A program made the translations under genes and the position numbers. This document shows positions 32,987 to 53,100 of a DNA stretch of 64,000 nucleotides, piece after piece (positions within the stretch are counted from its first letter, which is position 1; every line of letters begins with the position of its first letter). Under the pieces are notes generated by a model. The model had not been told where the DNA came from. It did not search any database and saw only the letters and a list, made by a program, of their open reading frames with translations. Source of the DNA: Patulibacter sp040675535 (GTDB lineage: Bacteria > Actinomycetota > Thermoleophilia > Solirubrobacterales > Solirubrobacteraceae); the NCBI RefSeq assembly GCF_040675535.1, contig NZ_JBFAPC010000004.1, forward strand, positions 1-64,000. Reading direction: 5' to 3'.

Positions 32987-33605
32987 CGGTCCGAACCTCC
33001 ACGAGGCCGTTCTTCGCGCCCGGGACGGAGCCGCGGACGATCAGCAGGTTGTCGTCGGAATCGACGCGCACGACCGTCAGGCCGCGCTGCGTCACGCGCT
33101 CCGAGCCCATGTGGCCGGGACCGCGGATGCCCTTGAACACGCGGGCGGGCCATGCGGCCGCGCCGATCGAGCCCGGGGCGCGGGTGTTGTGCGAGCCGTG
33201 GGTCACGGGACCACGGGCGAAGCCGTGGCGCTTGACCGTTCCCTGGAAGCCCTTGCCCTTCGACGTGCCGGCGACGCGGATCTTCTGACCCGGCTCGAAC
33301 GACTCGACGGTGACCGACTGGCCGACCTCGACGTCGATGTCGACGTCGCGGAACTCGACCAGGTGCCGGTGCGGACCGACGCCGGCCTTCTTCAGGTGCC
33401 CGAGCTCGGGCTTCGTGAGGTGCTTCTCCTTCGTGGCACCGAAGGCGAGCTGCACGGCGTCGTAGCCGTCGCGCTCGGCCGTCCGGCGACCCGTGACGGG
33501 GCACGGGCCGGCCTCGAGCACGGTGACGCGCTCGACGGTGCCGTCCTCGAGGAACAGCTGGGTCATGCCCAGCTTCTTGGCGAGAATCGCGGCCATCTGG
33601 GTCAC
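32979..33605 (-). CDS. rplC: 50S ribosomal protein uL3
   Basis: A 208-residue protein: LAKKLGMTQLFLEDG and the loop RGPVTHGSHNTRAPGSIG reaching the peptidyl transferase centre. GTG 33605 overlaps the rpsJ stop (GTGA); ATG 33596, which gives MAAILAKKLGM, is equally plausible. Confidence 0.97.
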   Translation of the reverse strand: MTQMAAILAKKLGMTQLFLEDGTVERVTVLEAGPCPVTGRRTAERDGYDAVQLAFGATKEKHLTKPELGHLKKAGVGPHRHLVEFRDVDIDVEVGQSVTVESFEPGQKIRVAGTSKGKGFQGTVKRHGFARGPVTHGSHNTRAPGSIGAAAWPARVFKGIRGPGHMGSERVTQRGLTVVRVDSDDNLLIVRGSVPGAKNGLVEVRTDG

Positions 33606-33928
33606 CCCGCCAGTCGGATCTCGATGTCGACGCCCGCGGGGAGGTGATCGAGACGCTGGAGCGAATCGACCGTCTTCGGGGTCGGCTGGTGGATGTCGAT
33701 CAGGCGCTTGTGCGTACGGATCTCGAAGTGCTCACGCGAATCCTTGTCCTTGAACGGGGACCGGATCACGCAGTAGACGTTCTTCTCCGTCGGAAGCGGC
33801 ACGGGACCGGAGACGCTGGCGCCAGTGCGCTGAGCGGTCTCGACGATCTCCTTGGCGGCCGACTCGATGGCCGACGTGTCGTAGGCCTTGAGGCGGATGC
33901 GGATCTTGTTTTGTGTGGCGGCTGCCAT
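33602..33928 (-). CDS. rpsJ: 30S ribosomal protein uS10
   Basis: A 108-residue protein, also the NusE partner of NusB in antitermination. KIRIRLKAYDTSAIESAAKE and SREHFEIRTHKRLIDI are diagnostic. First gene of the S10 operon; it follows the hairpin array downstream of tuf, so it probably has its own promoter. Confidence 0.97.
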   Translation of the reverse strand: MAAATQNKIRIRLKAYDTSAIESAAKEIVETAQRTGASVSGPVPLPTEKNVYCVIRSPFKDKDSREHFEIRTHKRLIDIHQPTPKTVDSLQRLDHLPAGVDIEIRLAG

Positions 33929-33989
33929 CGGGGCTCTCTGCTGTCCGTTCCGTCTGATGACTGGAGGAAGATCTGGGCTGGGTACTTAC

Positions 33990-34116
33990 GGGGCTACGGA
34001 GCCCCTCCGCCCGCGTGCGGGAGGCGCACTACGGCCGGCCCAGCGGGGTGGCACCACCCCCGCGGACCAGGTGTCCGCGGGAGGGGCCTTGAGGATGGGG
34101 CGGCATGGACCGCCCC
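33990..34116 (-). terminator. Array of five consecutive hairpins between tuf and rpsJ
   Basis: GGGGCT-ACGG-AGCCCC (33990-34005); a bulged CCTCC...GGAGG stem (34004-34024); GGGGTGG/CCACCCC (34045-34060); CCCGCGGAC/GTCCGCGGG, 9 bp with 5-nt loop (34059-34081); GGGGCGG/CCGCCCC (34097-34116). The third and fourth share bases and are mutually exclusive, which would permit switching. The last-named is nearest the tuf stop and is the likely tuf terminator. Confidence 0.6.
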
Positions 34117-34137
34117 ACCTTCGGGGTGCTGCTCGTA

Positions 34138-35322
<1,185 letters not shown>

Positions 35323-35376
35323 TGGGCGCTCCTAAGTCTTGTTCTTCGATGGGGTCGGTGCCGACGTTCGCCGGCT

Positions 35377-35415
35377 CCGGCTCTGGGCGAACCCGTGAAG
35401 GATAGCCAGAGCCGG
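35377..35415 (-). promoter_or_regulatory. Inverted repeat enclosing a candidate tuf promoter
   Basis: CCGGCTCTGG (35377-35386) and CCAGAGCCGG (35406-35415) form a perfect 10-bp inverted repeat. On the minus strand the loop side contains GGCTATCCT, with -10 TATCCT at 35399-35404, about 75 nt before the tuf GTG. It could be a tuf promoter, a fusA-tuf processing or attenuation hairpin, or both. Confidence 0.45.
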
Positions 35416-35438
35416 GGTGTTCATGCGGTGCGGTGGGG

Positions 35439-37526
<2,088 letters not shown>

Positions 37527-37724
37527 GAAAGAGCTTCCGAGGTACGCAGACGACTTGGGGAGGCAAGGACCGGGGTCTCCGCGCTGAAGGCACGTGGCGG
37601 GGGGACCGGGGTCCCACAGCCGACCTGCCTGCGGAGGAACTACTCAGCCCGAACGGTGCCGGACTGGGGGTGCTGCCGATCGCCAGCGCTCGACGCGCGG
37701 GCTCCAGACGGGCAGCGACGGAGG

Positions 37725-37730
37725 ACTATA
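37725..37730 (-). promoter_or_regulatory. Candidate extended -10 (GCTATAGT) for fusA-tuf
   Basis: On the minus strand TGCTATAGT lies 17 bp after TTCCGT, closely resembling the rpsL promoter (TCCGTT...TTGCTATATT). The predicted leader is about 190 nt. Confidence 0.5.
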
Positions 37731-37862
37731 GCAGCGTCCCCCGAGGAACGGAACCCGCCTGCGGAGCATCTCCGAGACCGGCGTTCGGCCCGTGTGGAAC
37801 GGGGCTTTCGCCCACCGCCGGCGACGGCCCCGGACGTCGACCGGCGACCGGCGTGGAACGAC

Positions 37863-37886
37863 GAAGGGCGCCTCGCGGCGCCCTTC
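37863..37886 (-). terminator. Hairpin terminator downstream of rpsG
   Basis: A perfect 10-bp stem GAAGGGCGCC / GGCGCCCTTC with loop TCGC. On the minus strand GTCGTTCC follows, as at the other terminators in this window. Confidence 0.7.
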
Positions 37887-37901
37887 AAGTTCTTCGACCT
37901 A

Positions 37902-38025
37902 CATCCTGGGGTTGGATGCCAGGTGCACGTAGGCCAAGCAGGTCGTCTCGCGTGATGCGAGAGCTGTGCGCCAGCACTGCCGAGCCTCTCGCGGGGCGAG
38001 ATGCGCCGGCATACGTGCGCCTGGC
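37902..38025 (-). ncRNA. Candidate cloverleaf-like structured RNA 3' of rpsG
   Basis: On the minus strand 38012-38025 pairs with 37918-37931 (13 of 14 positions), closing a loop with three hairpins: CTCGC/GCGAG inside GCCG/CGGC (37979-38010), GTGC/GCAC (37966-37977) and CTCGC/GCGAG (37947-37961). A CATCC/GGATG hairpin (37902-37918) abuts the closing stem, and the terminator at 37863-37886 follows. It starts about 10 nt after the rpsG stop. It may be an rpsLG 3'-UTR element (ribosomal protein S7 regulates this operon in E. coli by binding its mRNA) or a separate small RNA. It is too large for a tRNA and matches no family I know. Confidence 0.45.
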
Positions 38026-38034
38026 GCCGACCCC

Positions 38035-38505
38035 CTACCAGCGGTAGTGGGCGAAGGCCTTGTTGGCCTGCGCCATGCGGAAGATGTCGTCCTTCTTCTT
38101 GTAGGCGCCGCCCTGCTGCTTCTGCGCCTCGATGAGCTCGTTCGCCAGGCGCGAGGCCATGGAACGCTCACGGCGGGAGCGGGACGCCTCGACGAGCCAG
38201 CGGATGGCCAGCGTGCGGGAGCGGCGGGCGGGAACCTCGACCGGCACCTGGTACGTGGCGCCACCGACGCGGCGGGAGCGGACCTCGAGCTGCGGGGTGA
38301 GGGCCTTGATGGACTCCTCGAGCTGCTCGACGGGGTCGCCGCCGGTCTTCTCGGCGAGGATCGCGAGGGCGTCGTAGACGATCCCCTCAGCGGTCGACTT
38401 CTTGCCGTCGAGCATGACCTTGTTGACGACCTGGTGGACCAGCCGCGAGCGATGGACGGCGTCCGGCTCGAGCGTGCGGGTCACAGCACTGGAACGACGT
38501 GCCAT
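38035..38505 (-). CDS. rpsG: 30S ribosomal protein uS7
   Basis: A 156-residue primary 16S-binding protein (VNKVMLDGKKSTAEGIVYDA; GGATYQVPVEVPARRSRTLA; C-terminal FAHYRW). It is 3 bp after rpsL. Confidence 0.97.
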   Translation of the reverse strand: MARRSSAVTRTLEPDAVHRSRLVHQVVNKVMLDGKKSTAEGIVYDALAILAEKTGGDPVEQLEESIKALTPQLEVRSRRVGGATYQVPVEVPARRSRTLAIRWLVEASRSRRERSMASRLANELIEAQKQQGGAYKKKDDIFRMAQANKAFAHYRW

Positions 38506-38508
38506 GGG

Positions 38509-38910
38509 CTACTTCTTCCCCTTCTTGACGCCGTACCGCGAGCGAGACTGCTTGCGGTCGGAGACGCCGGCGGCGTCGTGCGAACCGCGCACGACCTTGT
38601 ACCGCACGCCCGGGAGATCCTTCACGCGGCCACCACGGACCAGCACGACGGAGTGCTCCTGCAGGTTGTGACCCTCACCCGGGATGTAGGCCGTGACCTC
38701 GATGCCCGAGGAGATACGGACACGGGCGACCTTGCGGAGCGCCGAGTTCGGCTTCTTCGGGGTCGTCGTGTAGACGCGAGTGCAGACGCCGCGGCGCTGG
38801 GGCGCGGCGACCTTCTTCTTGCGCCCCGGACCGGACTTGAGGCCGGGAGTGGAGAGCTTCTTCGCCTTGGGCTTGCGCCCCTTGCGTACGAGCTGGCTGG
38901 TCGTGGGCAT
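38509..38910 (-). CDS. rpsL: 30S ribosomal protein uS12
   Basis: A 133-residue decoding-site protein. TTTPKKPNSALRKVARVR and GGRVKDLPGVRYK carry the Lys residues (E. coli K42 and K87 equivalents) whose mutation gives streptomycin resistance; both are wild type. ATG 38910 is only 10 nt from TATATT, suggesting a leaderless transcript. Confidence 0.97.
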   Translation of the reverse strand: MPTTSQLVRKGRKPKAKKLSTPGLKSGPGRKKKVAAPQRRGVCTRVYTTTPKKPNSALRKVARVRISSGIEVTAYIPGEGHNLQEHSVVLVRGGRVKDLPGVRYKVVRGSHDAAGVSDRKQSRSRYGVKKGKK

Positions 38911-38920
38911 GCGACGGGGG

Positions 38921-38926
38921 AATATA
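38921..38926 (-). promoter_or_regulatory. Candidate extended -10 (GCTATATT) for rpsL-rpsG
   Basis: On the minus strand TTGCTATATT ends 10 nt before the rpsL ATG, with TCCGTT-type sequence at the -35 distance. Confidence 0.55.
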
Positions 38927-39049
38927 GCAACGCCCCGTGGGAAACGGATCCCGCCCCGTGCGCGGGTCGGCCGGACCGCACCGGGGCGGCCCGGGCCCGG
39001 GCCCTTCCGCGCGTGCATGGACACCGTACCCGGAGCACCGCGGACGCGC

Positions 39050-39055
39050 TATAGG
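39050..39055 (+). promoter_or_regulatory. Candidate -10 box (TATAGG) of the hydrolase gene
   Basis: GCTATAGG ends 8 nt before ATG 39064; no ribosome-binding site intervenes. Confidence 0.4.
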
Positions 39056-39063
39056 CTGGCGCC

Positions 39064-39834
39064 ATGCTGGCTCACGACCGTCACGGCGACGGGCCCCCGC
39101 TCGTCCTCGTGCACTTCCTCGGCGGGCACCGCCACGTCTGGCAGCCCCTCCTCCCCCACCTCACCGGCCGGACCGTCGTGACGATCGACCTCCCGGGGTT
39201 CGGCGACAGCCGGCCGCTGGCGGGCTCCCCGACGCTCTCGCGGCTCACCGACGCGGTCGCCGGGACGATCGCGGAGCTGGGCCTGGACCGCCCGGCCGTG
39301 GCAGGGATCTCCCTCGGGGGCGGCGTGGCGGTCGAGCTCGCCCGGGCGGGCATCGTCTCCTCGGCCGTCGCGATCTCCCCCATCGGCTTCGCGACCCTCC
39401 CGGAGATGGCCTTCGCCAAGGCGAGCCTGCGGGCGACCCACGCGGCCAGCCGGGCCATCGCCGGTCAGGTCGACCGGCTCGCGCCCCAGGCGGCGATCCG
39501 TGCCGCCCTCGGCGCCCAGATGTTCGCCAAGCCGTGGGCGGTCCCGGCGGAGGAGGCAGCGGGCCTCGTCCGCAGCATGGCCCACAGCCCCGGGACGCTG
39601 CCCGTGCTGCGTGCCGCGATGGGGCAGGAGCTCTCGGCCGGGGGCACGCTCGCGCCCGTGACGGTCGCCTGGGGGCAGCGCGACGCGCTCCTGCTGCCGC
39701 GCCAGGGCCGCCGCGCCGTCGAGCGCCTGTCCTTCGCGCAGCTCGTCCCGCTCGCGGGCTGCGGCCACGTGCCGCTCTGGGACGACCCGGAGCGGGTCGC
39801 GCAGACGATCCTCGAGGGCACGGCGCGGCACTGA
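39064..39834 (+). CDS. Alpha/beta-fold hydrolase
   Basis: A 256-residue cytoplasmic hydrolase. Nucleophile elbow GISLGG (Ser near residue 95), acidic residue in GQRDAL and catalytic His in GCGHVPLW form the triad; VHFLGG is the oxyanion strand. A short lid lies around 120-165. Substrate unknown. It is the only plus-strand gene inside the 17-62 kb minus-strand block, inserted between rpsL and rpoC. Confidence 0.85.
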   Translation: MLAHDRHGDGPPLVLVHFLGGHRHVWQPLLPHLTGRTVVTIDLPGFGDSRPLAGSPTLSRLTDAVAGTIAELGLDRPAVAGISLGGGVAVELARAGIVSSAVAISPIGFATLPEMAFAKASLRATHAASRAIAGQVDRLAPQAAIRAALGAQMFAKPWAVPAEEAAGLVRSMAHSPGTLPVLRAAMGQELSAGGTLAPVTVAWGQRDALLLPRQGRRAVERLSFAQLVPLAGCGHVPLWDDPERVAQTILEGTARH

Positions 39835-39878
39835 CCGGCGGTTCCTCCCCGCATTGGACGGACCGGCGGGGCGCATCC

Positions 39879-39905
39879 GGCCGTCGCGCCGAGCGCGCGA
39901 CGGCC
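39879..39905. terminator. Bidirectional hairpin between convergent genes
   Basis: GGCCGTCGCGC pairs with GCGCGACGGCC (11 bp, 5-nt loop) between the plus-strand hydrolase and the minus-strand permease. Confidence 0.6.
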
Positions 39906-39936
39906 CGCGGCGGGTGGGGCGTGCCCGCGGCGTCCG

Positions 39937-40821
39937 CTAGACGGCGGCTCCGACGGCGCCGCCACCCGGGCCGCCGCCGGTGGCCCGCGGGGCGGGGAGC
40001 AGCGCCGCGGCCAGGATGACCATCACGAAGGCGACCGACTGCACGACGATGCCGAGGGTGTCGGTGGCGATCGGATCGCCGAAGACGACGAAGCCGCCCA
40101 GGATGCCGACGACGTTGGCGCCGGTGGCCGTGATCGCGATGACCTCGACGGCGCCGCCCTGCTGCAGCGAGCGCGCGGAGATGTAGTACGCGAGGATCGA
40201 CGCGCTGAGCGCGACGAAGATCCAGGGCGTGATGATGCTGCCGCCGGCGCCGAGGACGCCGGTGGTGGCCTTCACGGCGACGTTGCAGACGCCGAAGAGG
40301 ACGCCGGCGGCCGCGCCCATCAGCGGGCCGCGGAGGTGCGCGCCCCGCTCGTGCTGGCCGCCCAGGATCATCAGGACGCCGAGCGTGAGCAGGACGCCCT
40401 CGAAGAGCGCGAGCCCGAGCACGCGGAAGTTGCTGTTGGCGGAGTCCACCCCGGGCATGGCGACGACGAGCATCGCCAGGCCGAGGCCGGTGAGGATCAG
40501 CCCGGCCCACTGGCGCTTGCCGACCGTCATCCCGAAGACGCGGTCGGCGAGGACCGCCACGAGGACGATGCCGCCGGCCAGGACGACCTGGACCACCGAC
40601 ATCGGCGCGACGGCGATCGCCGCCGTGTGGAACGCCCAGCCGACGGCGCCCACGAGCATGCCGGCGGCGAACCACCGGGACTTCCAGAGCGCGAGGCCCG
40701 TGCGGATGGGATGCCGGGCGTCGACCGCGGGAGCCTCGTTCGCACCGCGGTGCTTGTAGAGGAAGCCCAGGTTCGCGGCGAGGGCGCTGAGGAGGGCGAG
40801 GACGATTCCGAGTTGGAGCAT
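39937..40821 (-). CDS. DMT-superfamily permease (EamA/NIPA-like)
   Basis: A 294-residue membrane protein with nine or ten hydrophobic helices in two similar halves (GWAFHTAAIAVAPMSVVQVV; ATGANVVGILGGFVVFGD). The arrangement resembles EamA/NIPA-type transporters, some of which carry Mg2+ or metabolites; the substrate cannot be told. The C-terminus is Gly/Ala/Pro-rich. GCTACGGT (40898-40903) is a likely promoter. Confidence 0.8.
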   Translation of the reverse strand: MLQLGIVLALLSALAANLGFLYKHRGANEAPAVDARHPIRTGLALWKSRWFAAGMLVGAVGWAFHTAAIAVAPMSVVQVVLAGGIVLVAVLADRVFGMTVGKRQWAGLILTGLGLAMLVVAMPGVDSANSNFRVLGLALFEGVLLTLGVLMILGGQHERGAHLRGPLMGAAAGVLFGVCNVAVKATTGVLGAGGSIITPWIFVALSASILAYYISARSLQQGGAVEVIAITATGANVVGILGGFVVFGDPIATDTLGIVVQSVAFVMVILAAALLPAPRATGGGPGGGAVGAAV

Positions 40822-40897
40822 CGAGGAAGAACGGGTGACGCGGTGTGCCGGAGCCCGGACGGGCCCCCGCTCACCTCATCGGCGGGTTCGTCGCCCA

Positions 40898-40903
40898 ACC
40901 GTA
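40898..40903 (-). promoter_or_regulatory. Candidate extended -10 (GCTACGGT) for the permease
   Basis: On the minus strand TCGCTACGGT would give a leader of about 70 nt; the same octamer precedes the small-RNA candidate at 2.7 kb. Confidence 0.35.
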
Positions 40904-41155
40904 GCGACCCCACCTAAGGATGCGACCCGGTTCGTCTGAGATGCGGCCGTGTCGGTTCGCCCTCGTGGCAGATACGCCGTCTGCTGTGACGATCCTCCAC
41001 TTCCGTGCACGGGTCGCTGCGGCCCCGCCGATCGATCACCCGTCGAGTCCGGACGCTCCCGGCCCGGAACGACCGACGCCCCGGTCGGGGACCGGGGCGT
41101 CGTGTTCGGGGACCTCGCGGCCCCCGGAGGGCGGCGCGCCGGAGCGCGCCGTCGC
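40904..41155. other. Non-coding stretch between the permease promoter and rpoC 3' end
   Basis: Only the rpoBC terminator (41075-41101) and a GGCGCGC/GCGCGCC hairpin right after the rpoC stop (about 41131-41150) are recognisable. I see no gene. Confidence 0.5.
41075..41101 (-). terminator. rpoBC terminator
   Basis: A perfect 12-bp stem GACGCCCCGGTC / GACCGGGGCGTC with a 3-nt loop; on the minus strand GGTCGTTCC follows. Confidence 0.75.
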
Positions 41156-45427
<4,272 letters not shown>

Positions 45428-45549
45428 GGTGGGTGGGTTCCCTGATCGTGTGCTTGGCGGGGCGGTGGGCGGCGTGGCCGGGCCCCTGGTCCCGGGCCCA
45501 CCCGCGCGTGGCGGGTGGGTCCGGGACCGGGGCGCCGGCCGTGCCGGTC

Positions 45550-49164
<3,615 letters not shown>

Positions 49165-49257
49165 GGCGGGCGACTCCTCGGGGGGTCGGTGTGTCGGGCG
49201 AGGATTCGTACCCGGGCCGCGCAGGCGTCCAGCCGGCGCGCGGATACGAACACATGA

Positions 49258-49263
49258 AAATTA
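49258..49263 (-). promoter_or_regulatory. Candidate extended -10 (GCTAATTT) for rpoB
   Basis: On the minus strand GTGCTAATTT lies in a locally AT-rich patch about 95 nt before the rpoB TTG. rpoBC thus seems independent of rplKAJL. Confidence 0.5.
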
Positions 49264-49495
49264 GCACACGGAGAAATGGACCCCGTGGCGAGGGCGGTCG
49301 ACGGTCACGGACCCCGTCCTGCAGACCCGCGTATGTGGCGCGGGATCCGATGGGAGGACGGCTACGACTATCGGTCGACGGGAGGGAGTCTACGCGACGC
49401 GCCCGACGCGCGCCGCCCGGCCGTCGCCGCACCCCTGTGGGCGCCCGCCGGCCGTGCCTCCCGGGCCCCGGAGGGCCGTTGCGGTGCTGCCGGCG
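49264..49495. other. Non-coding region upstream of the rpoB promoter
   Basis: No gene recognised. On the minus strand CGATAGTCG near 49368 may be a second promoter. A CGGGCCCCGG-type GC run lies near 49465. Confidence 0.4.
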
Positions 49496-49774
49496 TCAGT
49501 CCGCCTGCGAGGAGAAGCCCCCCAGCTCCTCGATGGCGACCCGTGCCTCGGCCTCGGTCGCGCCCGTCAGCTCGCGGTAGCGGCGCATCGCGCTCATCGG
49601 GCGGCCGGAGGCGATCAGCTCGTGGACCTCGGCGGCCGGGTCGTCCTGCGCGCGGGCGGCGCGGCTCGCGCCGGGCGCGTCGTCGCCGATCTCCTCGAGC
49701 TTCGCCTCGAGCGCGCGGATGCGGCGGAGGAGGCTGCTGCGGGACGGAGGGGCAGGGGACTTCTGGATCGCCAT
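49496..49774 (-). CDS. Small protein with an L7/L12 C-terminal-like fold
   Basis: 92 residues. The N-terminal half is a charged helix (SSLLRRIRALEAKLEEIG). Residues 49-87 (EVHELIASGRPMSAMRRYRE, then GATEAEARVAIEEL) match the pattern of the bL12 C-terminal domain (IGVIKVVR...LGLKEAKAVVDEA in this genome's own bL12). It could bind translation factors or act elsewhere; function unknown. It lies between rpoB and the DUF11 gene, where the rplL-rpoB junction would normally be. Confidence 0.65.
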   Translation of the reverse strand: MAIQKSPAPPSRSSLLRRIRALEAKLEEIGDDAPGASRAARAQDDPAAEVHELIASGRPMSAMRRYRELTGATEAEARVAIEELGGFSSQAD

Positions 49775-50108
49775 TGAGGGCTCCGGCGTGGGGTGCGAGG
49801 GTCGGGACGACGAGGGCTCGTCTCCACCGACGGTACCCGCACTCCGCCCCCGCGCGCAAGCGGGATGTGACGGTGGTCCGCAACGGCGTCGCGCGACGTG
49901 CTACCTCGTTGAGCTCCACGTGAGCCGGCCTTGAGGAACGTCGCCCCGCCCGACGCGCGGTGCGTCCGGGCGGCGCCCGGTCCAGGCAGTGCGGGGCCTG
50001 CGGCGCGGAGCCGGCGGCTCGCGGATCCGGACCTGGGACGACGGCGGGCCCCGTCGCCCGCTCGCGCTCCCGCGAGGGACGACGGGGCCCGCGGGCCGGC
50101 CGGGGTGC
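49775..50108. other. 334-bp gap with terminator and promoter-like box
   Basis: Holds the DUF11-gene terminator (50044-50092) and, on the minus strand, GGTACCGT (-10 TACCGT, 49830-49835), a possible promoter for the L12-like gene. No coding frame recognised. Confidence 0.4.
50044..50092 (-). terminator. Branched terminator after the DUF11 gene
   Basis: A 13-bp perfect stem GCGGGCCCCGTCG / CGACGGGGCCCGC encloses a nested CTCGCG/CGCGAG hairpin; on the minus strand CGTCGTCCC follows. Confidence 0.7.
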
Positions 50109-53100
50109 TCAGCGGGCCGAGACGCGCACCGTCCTGACGACCTGCGTGCCCTTGCCCGTCGTGATCACGAGCGACGCCTTGGTGACCCGGCCGAGGCGGA
50201 GCGCCTTGGCGGCCTTGCCCTTCGCGACCAGGCGCAGGGTGCCCTGCTTGCCCGCGACGAGGCGGAGGGACGTCGCGGCGAGCACGGAGCCCTTCCTCAG
50301 CGTCGTGCTGCCCTTGACCCGGGCCAGCGCGACGAGCTTCGCCGTGCCGGCGCAGGCGGAGGAGCAGCGGACCGCGACCGCGACCGTCGCCCTGCTCGTG
50401 GTGCCCGTGACCCGGAGCGCCGAGGACAGGACGACGGCCTTGGCGACCGCCGCGACCGGGGCCTGGGCGGTCGTCGCCGGGGCGACGACGGCCGGGGCGA
50501 CCGGGCGGGGGCTCGGGGTCGATGTGACCGGCGCCGGGGTGACCGGGGTCGTGTCGATCCCGGTGTCGCCCGCGGCCGGCGTCGCGACGAACGTCGCCGT
50601 CGCGCTGTCGTCGGTCGTCGTCGCGTCCGCGGTGCCGGTCGTGACCGACGCCGTGTTGGCGACCGCCTGGACCCCGAGCTCACCGCTCGTGTGGGTGTCG
50701 ATGCACAGCAGGCTGATGCGCGCCGTCAGCGGCTCGTCCGTCGGGTTGTAGAACCCGAAGACCCGGGAGACCGGCTGCGGGTCGTTGCCCAGGGACAGCA
50801 GCCCCGGATCCATGTCCGTCGAGGCGACGATGCCCTTGCCGTCGTTCGGGCAGGTGAGCTTCGGCGCGTTCGCCGTGCCGCCGGCCGGCACGGTGACGGT
50901 GACCGTCGACATCTCGCTGAGCAGGAGGTCGTGGACGTGGCCGTTCACGAGCCCCGTCGTCGTCGAGAGGCAGCGGATCCCGAGGATCGCGTCCGCCGAC
51001 TCCGGCACGTCGACCGTGAAGCGCCACCCGGTCGTCCCCTCGCGCTGCGAGGTGCGCACGACGCCGGAGCCGTTCGAGAAGGAGAAGCTCGGCGCGACGG
51101 CGACGCGACCCGTGCCGCAGGTCAGGACGACGTCGTGACTCCCGCCGTTCCAGCTGCGCGTGGCGGTCTGCTGGTCGGAGACGAGGAGCGGGTGGTGCTG
51201 CGCGCTCGTCGTCTGCGACGACAGGCACACCACCTCGACCTTCGCGTGGACCTGCTTGGCGGTCGTGTTCTCCAGCCGACCGTCCCAGGCGTGCCCGTCC
51301 GCGGAGGCGGCGCTCTGCAGGACCTCGATCCCGGCCAGGGTGGCGCTCGCGTCGTCGATGCCGTCGATGCGGACGCTGCCGTCCGTCGCGAAGAACCCCG
51401 GCGCGCACTCGGCCGTCGCGGCGCCCGTCCGGGCGCCCTGCACGGTCAGGTCGCTCTCCACCTTCACGACGTCGATCTGGTCGATCGCGTGGGAGTCGAA
51501 GGCTCCCGCGAGCGGGTCGACCGTCACGGCGACGTTCGCCGACCGCGTCGCCCCGGCGCCGATCGTGCCGAAGTCGCACGACACGGTGCGGCTCGGTGCC
51601 GCGTACGTGCACGCCGGGTCGTCGACGGAGACGAACGTCACCCCGGCGGGCAGGGTGTCGGTGACGACCACGCCCTGGGCCGCCGCCGCGGACACGCCGG
51701 TGTTGGCCGCGCGCAGCGCGTAGGTGACGGTCTCCCCCGGCTTCGCCTGGCCGGTGGACGCCGTCTTCGTGATCGAGAGGCCGGCGACCTTGACGACCGG
51801 GACCGACAGCGTCGCCTTGTCGTTGGAGGGGTCGGTGTCGTTCGACGCCGTCTTCACCGTCGCGGTGGAGTCGATCGTGTCGGGCGGCGTCGGGCCGACC
51901 TCGACGACGATGGCCTTGGTGACCGTGCCGCCAGGGCCGAGGTCCGAGGGCGACAGCGTGCAGGTCACGGTGCCCGCGGCGAGGTTCGGCGTGCAGCCGT
52001 CCGGGGCGCTCACGAACGTGGTGCCGTTCGGGATCGAGATCGTCACCGTCGGGTCCACCGGCGTCGCCGGGCCCGCGTTCTTCACCGTCGCGGTCAGCGT
52101 CAGCGTGTCGCCCGCGCTCGTGCTGGTCGGGTTGGAGGCCAGCGTCACGCCGAGGTCGACGGCGCTCTTGACCGGCGAGTTCGTCGCGGCCGTGTTGTTG
52201 CTCGTCACGGCGTCGGGCTCGAGGCTCTTCACCGTGGCGACGGTCTGCACCGAGGCCGGCGCGCCCCCGCCCGGGGCGACGACGAGCGGGATCTGCAGCT
52301 GCGCGGCCGAGGCGCCGGGCGCGACGGTGTCCAGGGCGCAGGTGACGACGCTCGAGGCGACGCCCGTCACGACCGTGCAGCGCGGGTCGAGGCCGGTCGG
52401 CGCGACGGACGTGCCCGCCGGGACCGGGAACGTCACGACGCTGCCGGTGGCGGGCGAGCCGCCGAGGTTCTCGACGTCGACCAGCCAGGTGTAGATGCCG
52501 CCGGCGTCGAGCGTGTCGGGCGCGCCCTGGATCGTGTTCGTGACCGCGAGGTCGACGGGCTTGATCGCCACGTCGACGCTCGAGACGTCGTTGGTGGTGT
52601 TCGGGTCGCCGCCGGCCGCGACGACGCGGGCGATGTTGCGGATCGTGCTGCCGGCGGTGCCGACCACGGGCCGGGCGACCACGGTGTAGGAGACGCTCGC
52701 GCCGCTGTTCAGCGCACCGACCGTGCAGGTGACGATCGTGGAGCCGGACGGCACCGCGCAGGCGGCGTCGGGCGAGGAGACGAACGCCAGGCCGGTCGGC
52801 AGGGCGTCGGTGACCGTCGCGCCCGTGGAGCGAGACGGGCCGCCGTTGGTCACCTTCAGGGTGAAGCGGACGTCGCCGCCCACCGCGACCGGCGAGGCGT
52901 CGACCGTCTTGACGATCGAGAGGTCGCTGACGCTCGCCGGGATCGAGGTGTCCGTCGAGCTGTTGTTCGTCGTGTTCGCGTCGCCGCCGCCGGAGACCGT
53001 CGCCGAGTTGGCGACGGACGCCGGGACGTCGTCGGTGACGTTCACCCCGACGGTGATCGTCGGGTACGCGGCGGCCGGGGCCAGCGCGTCCGTCCGCGTG

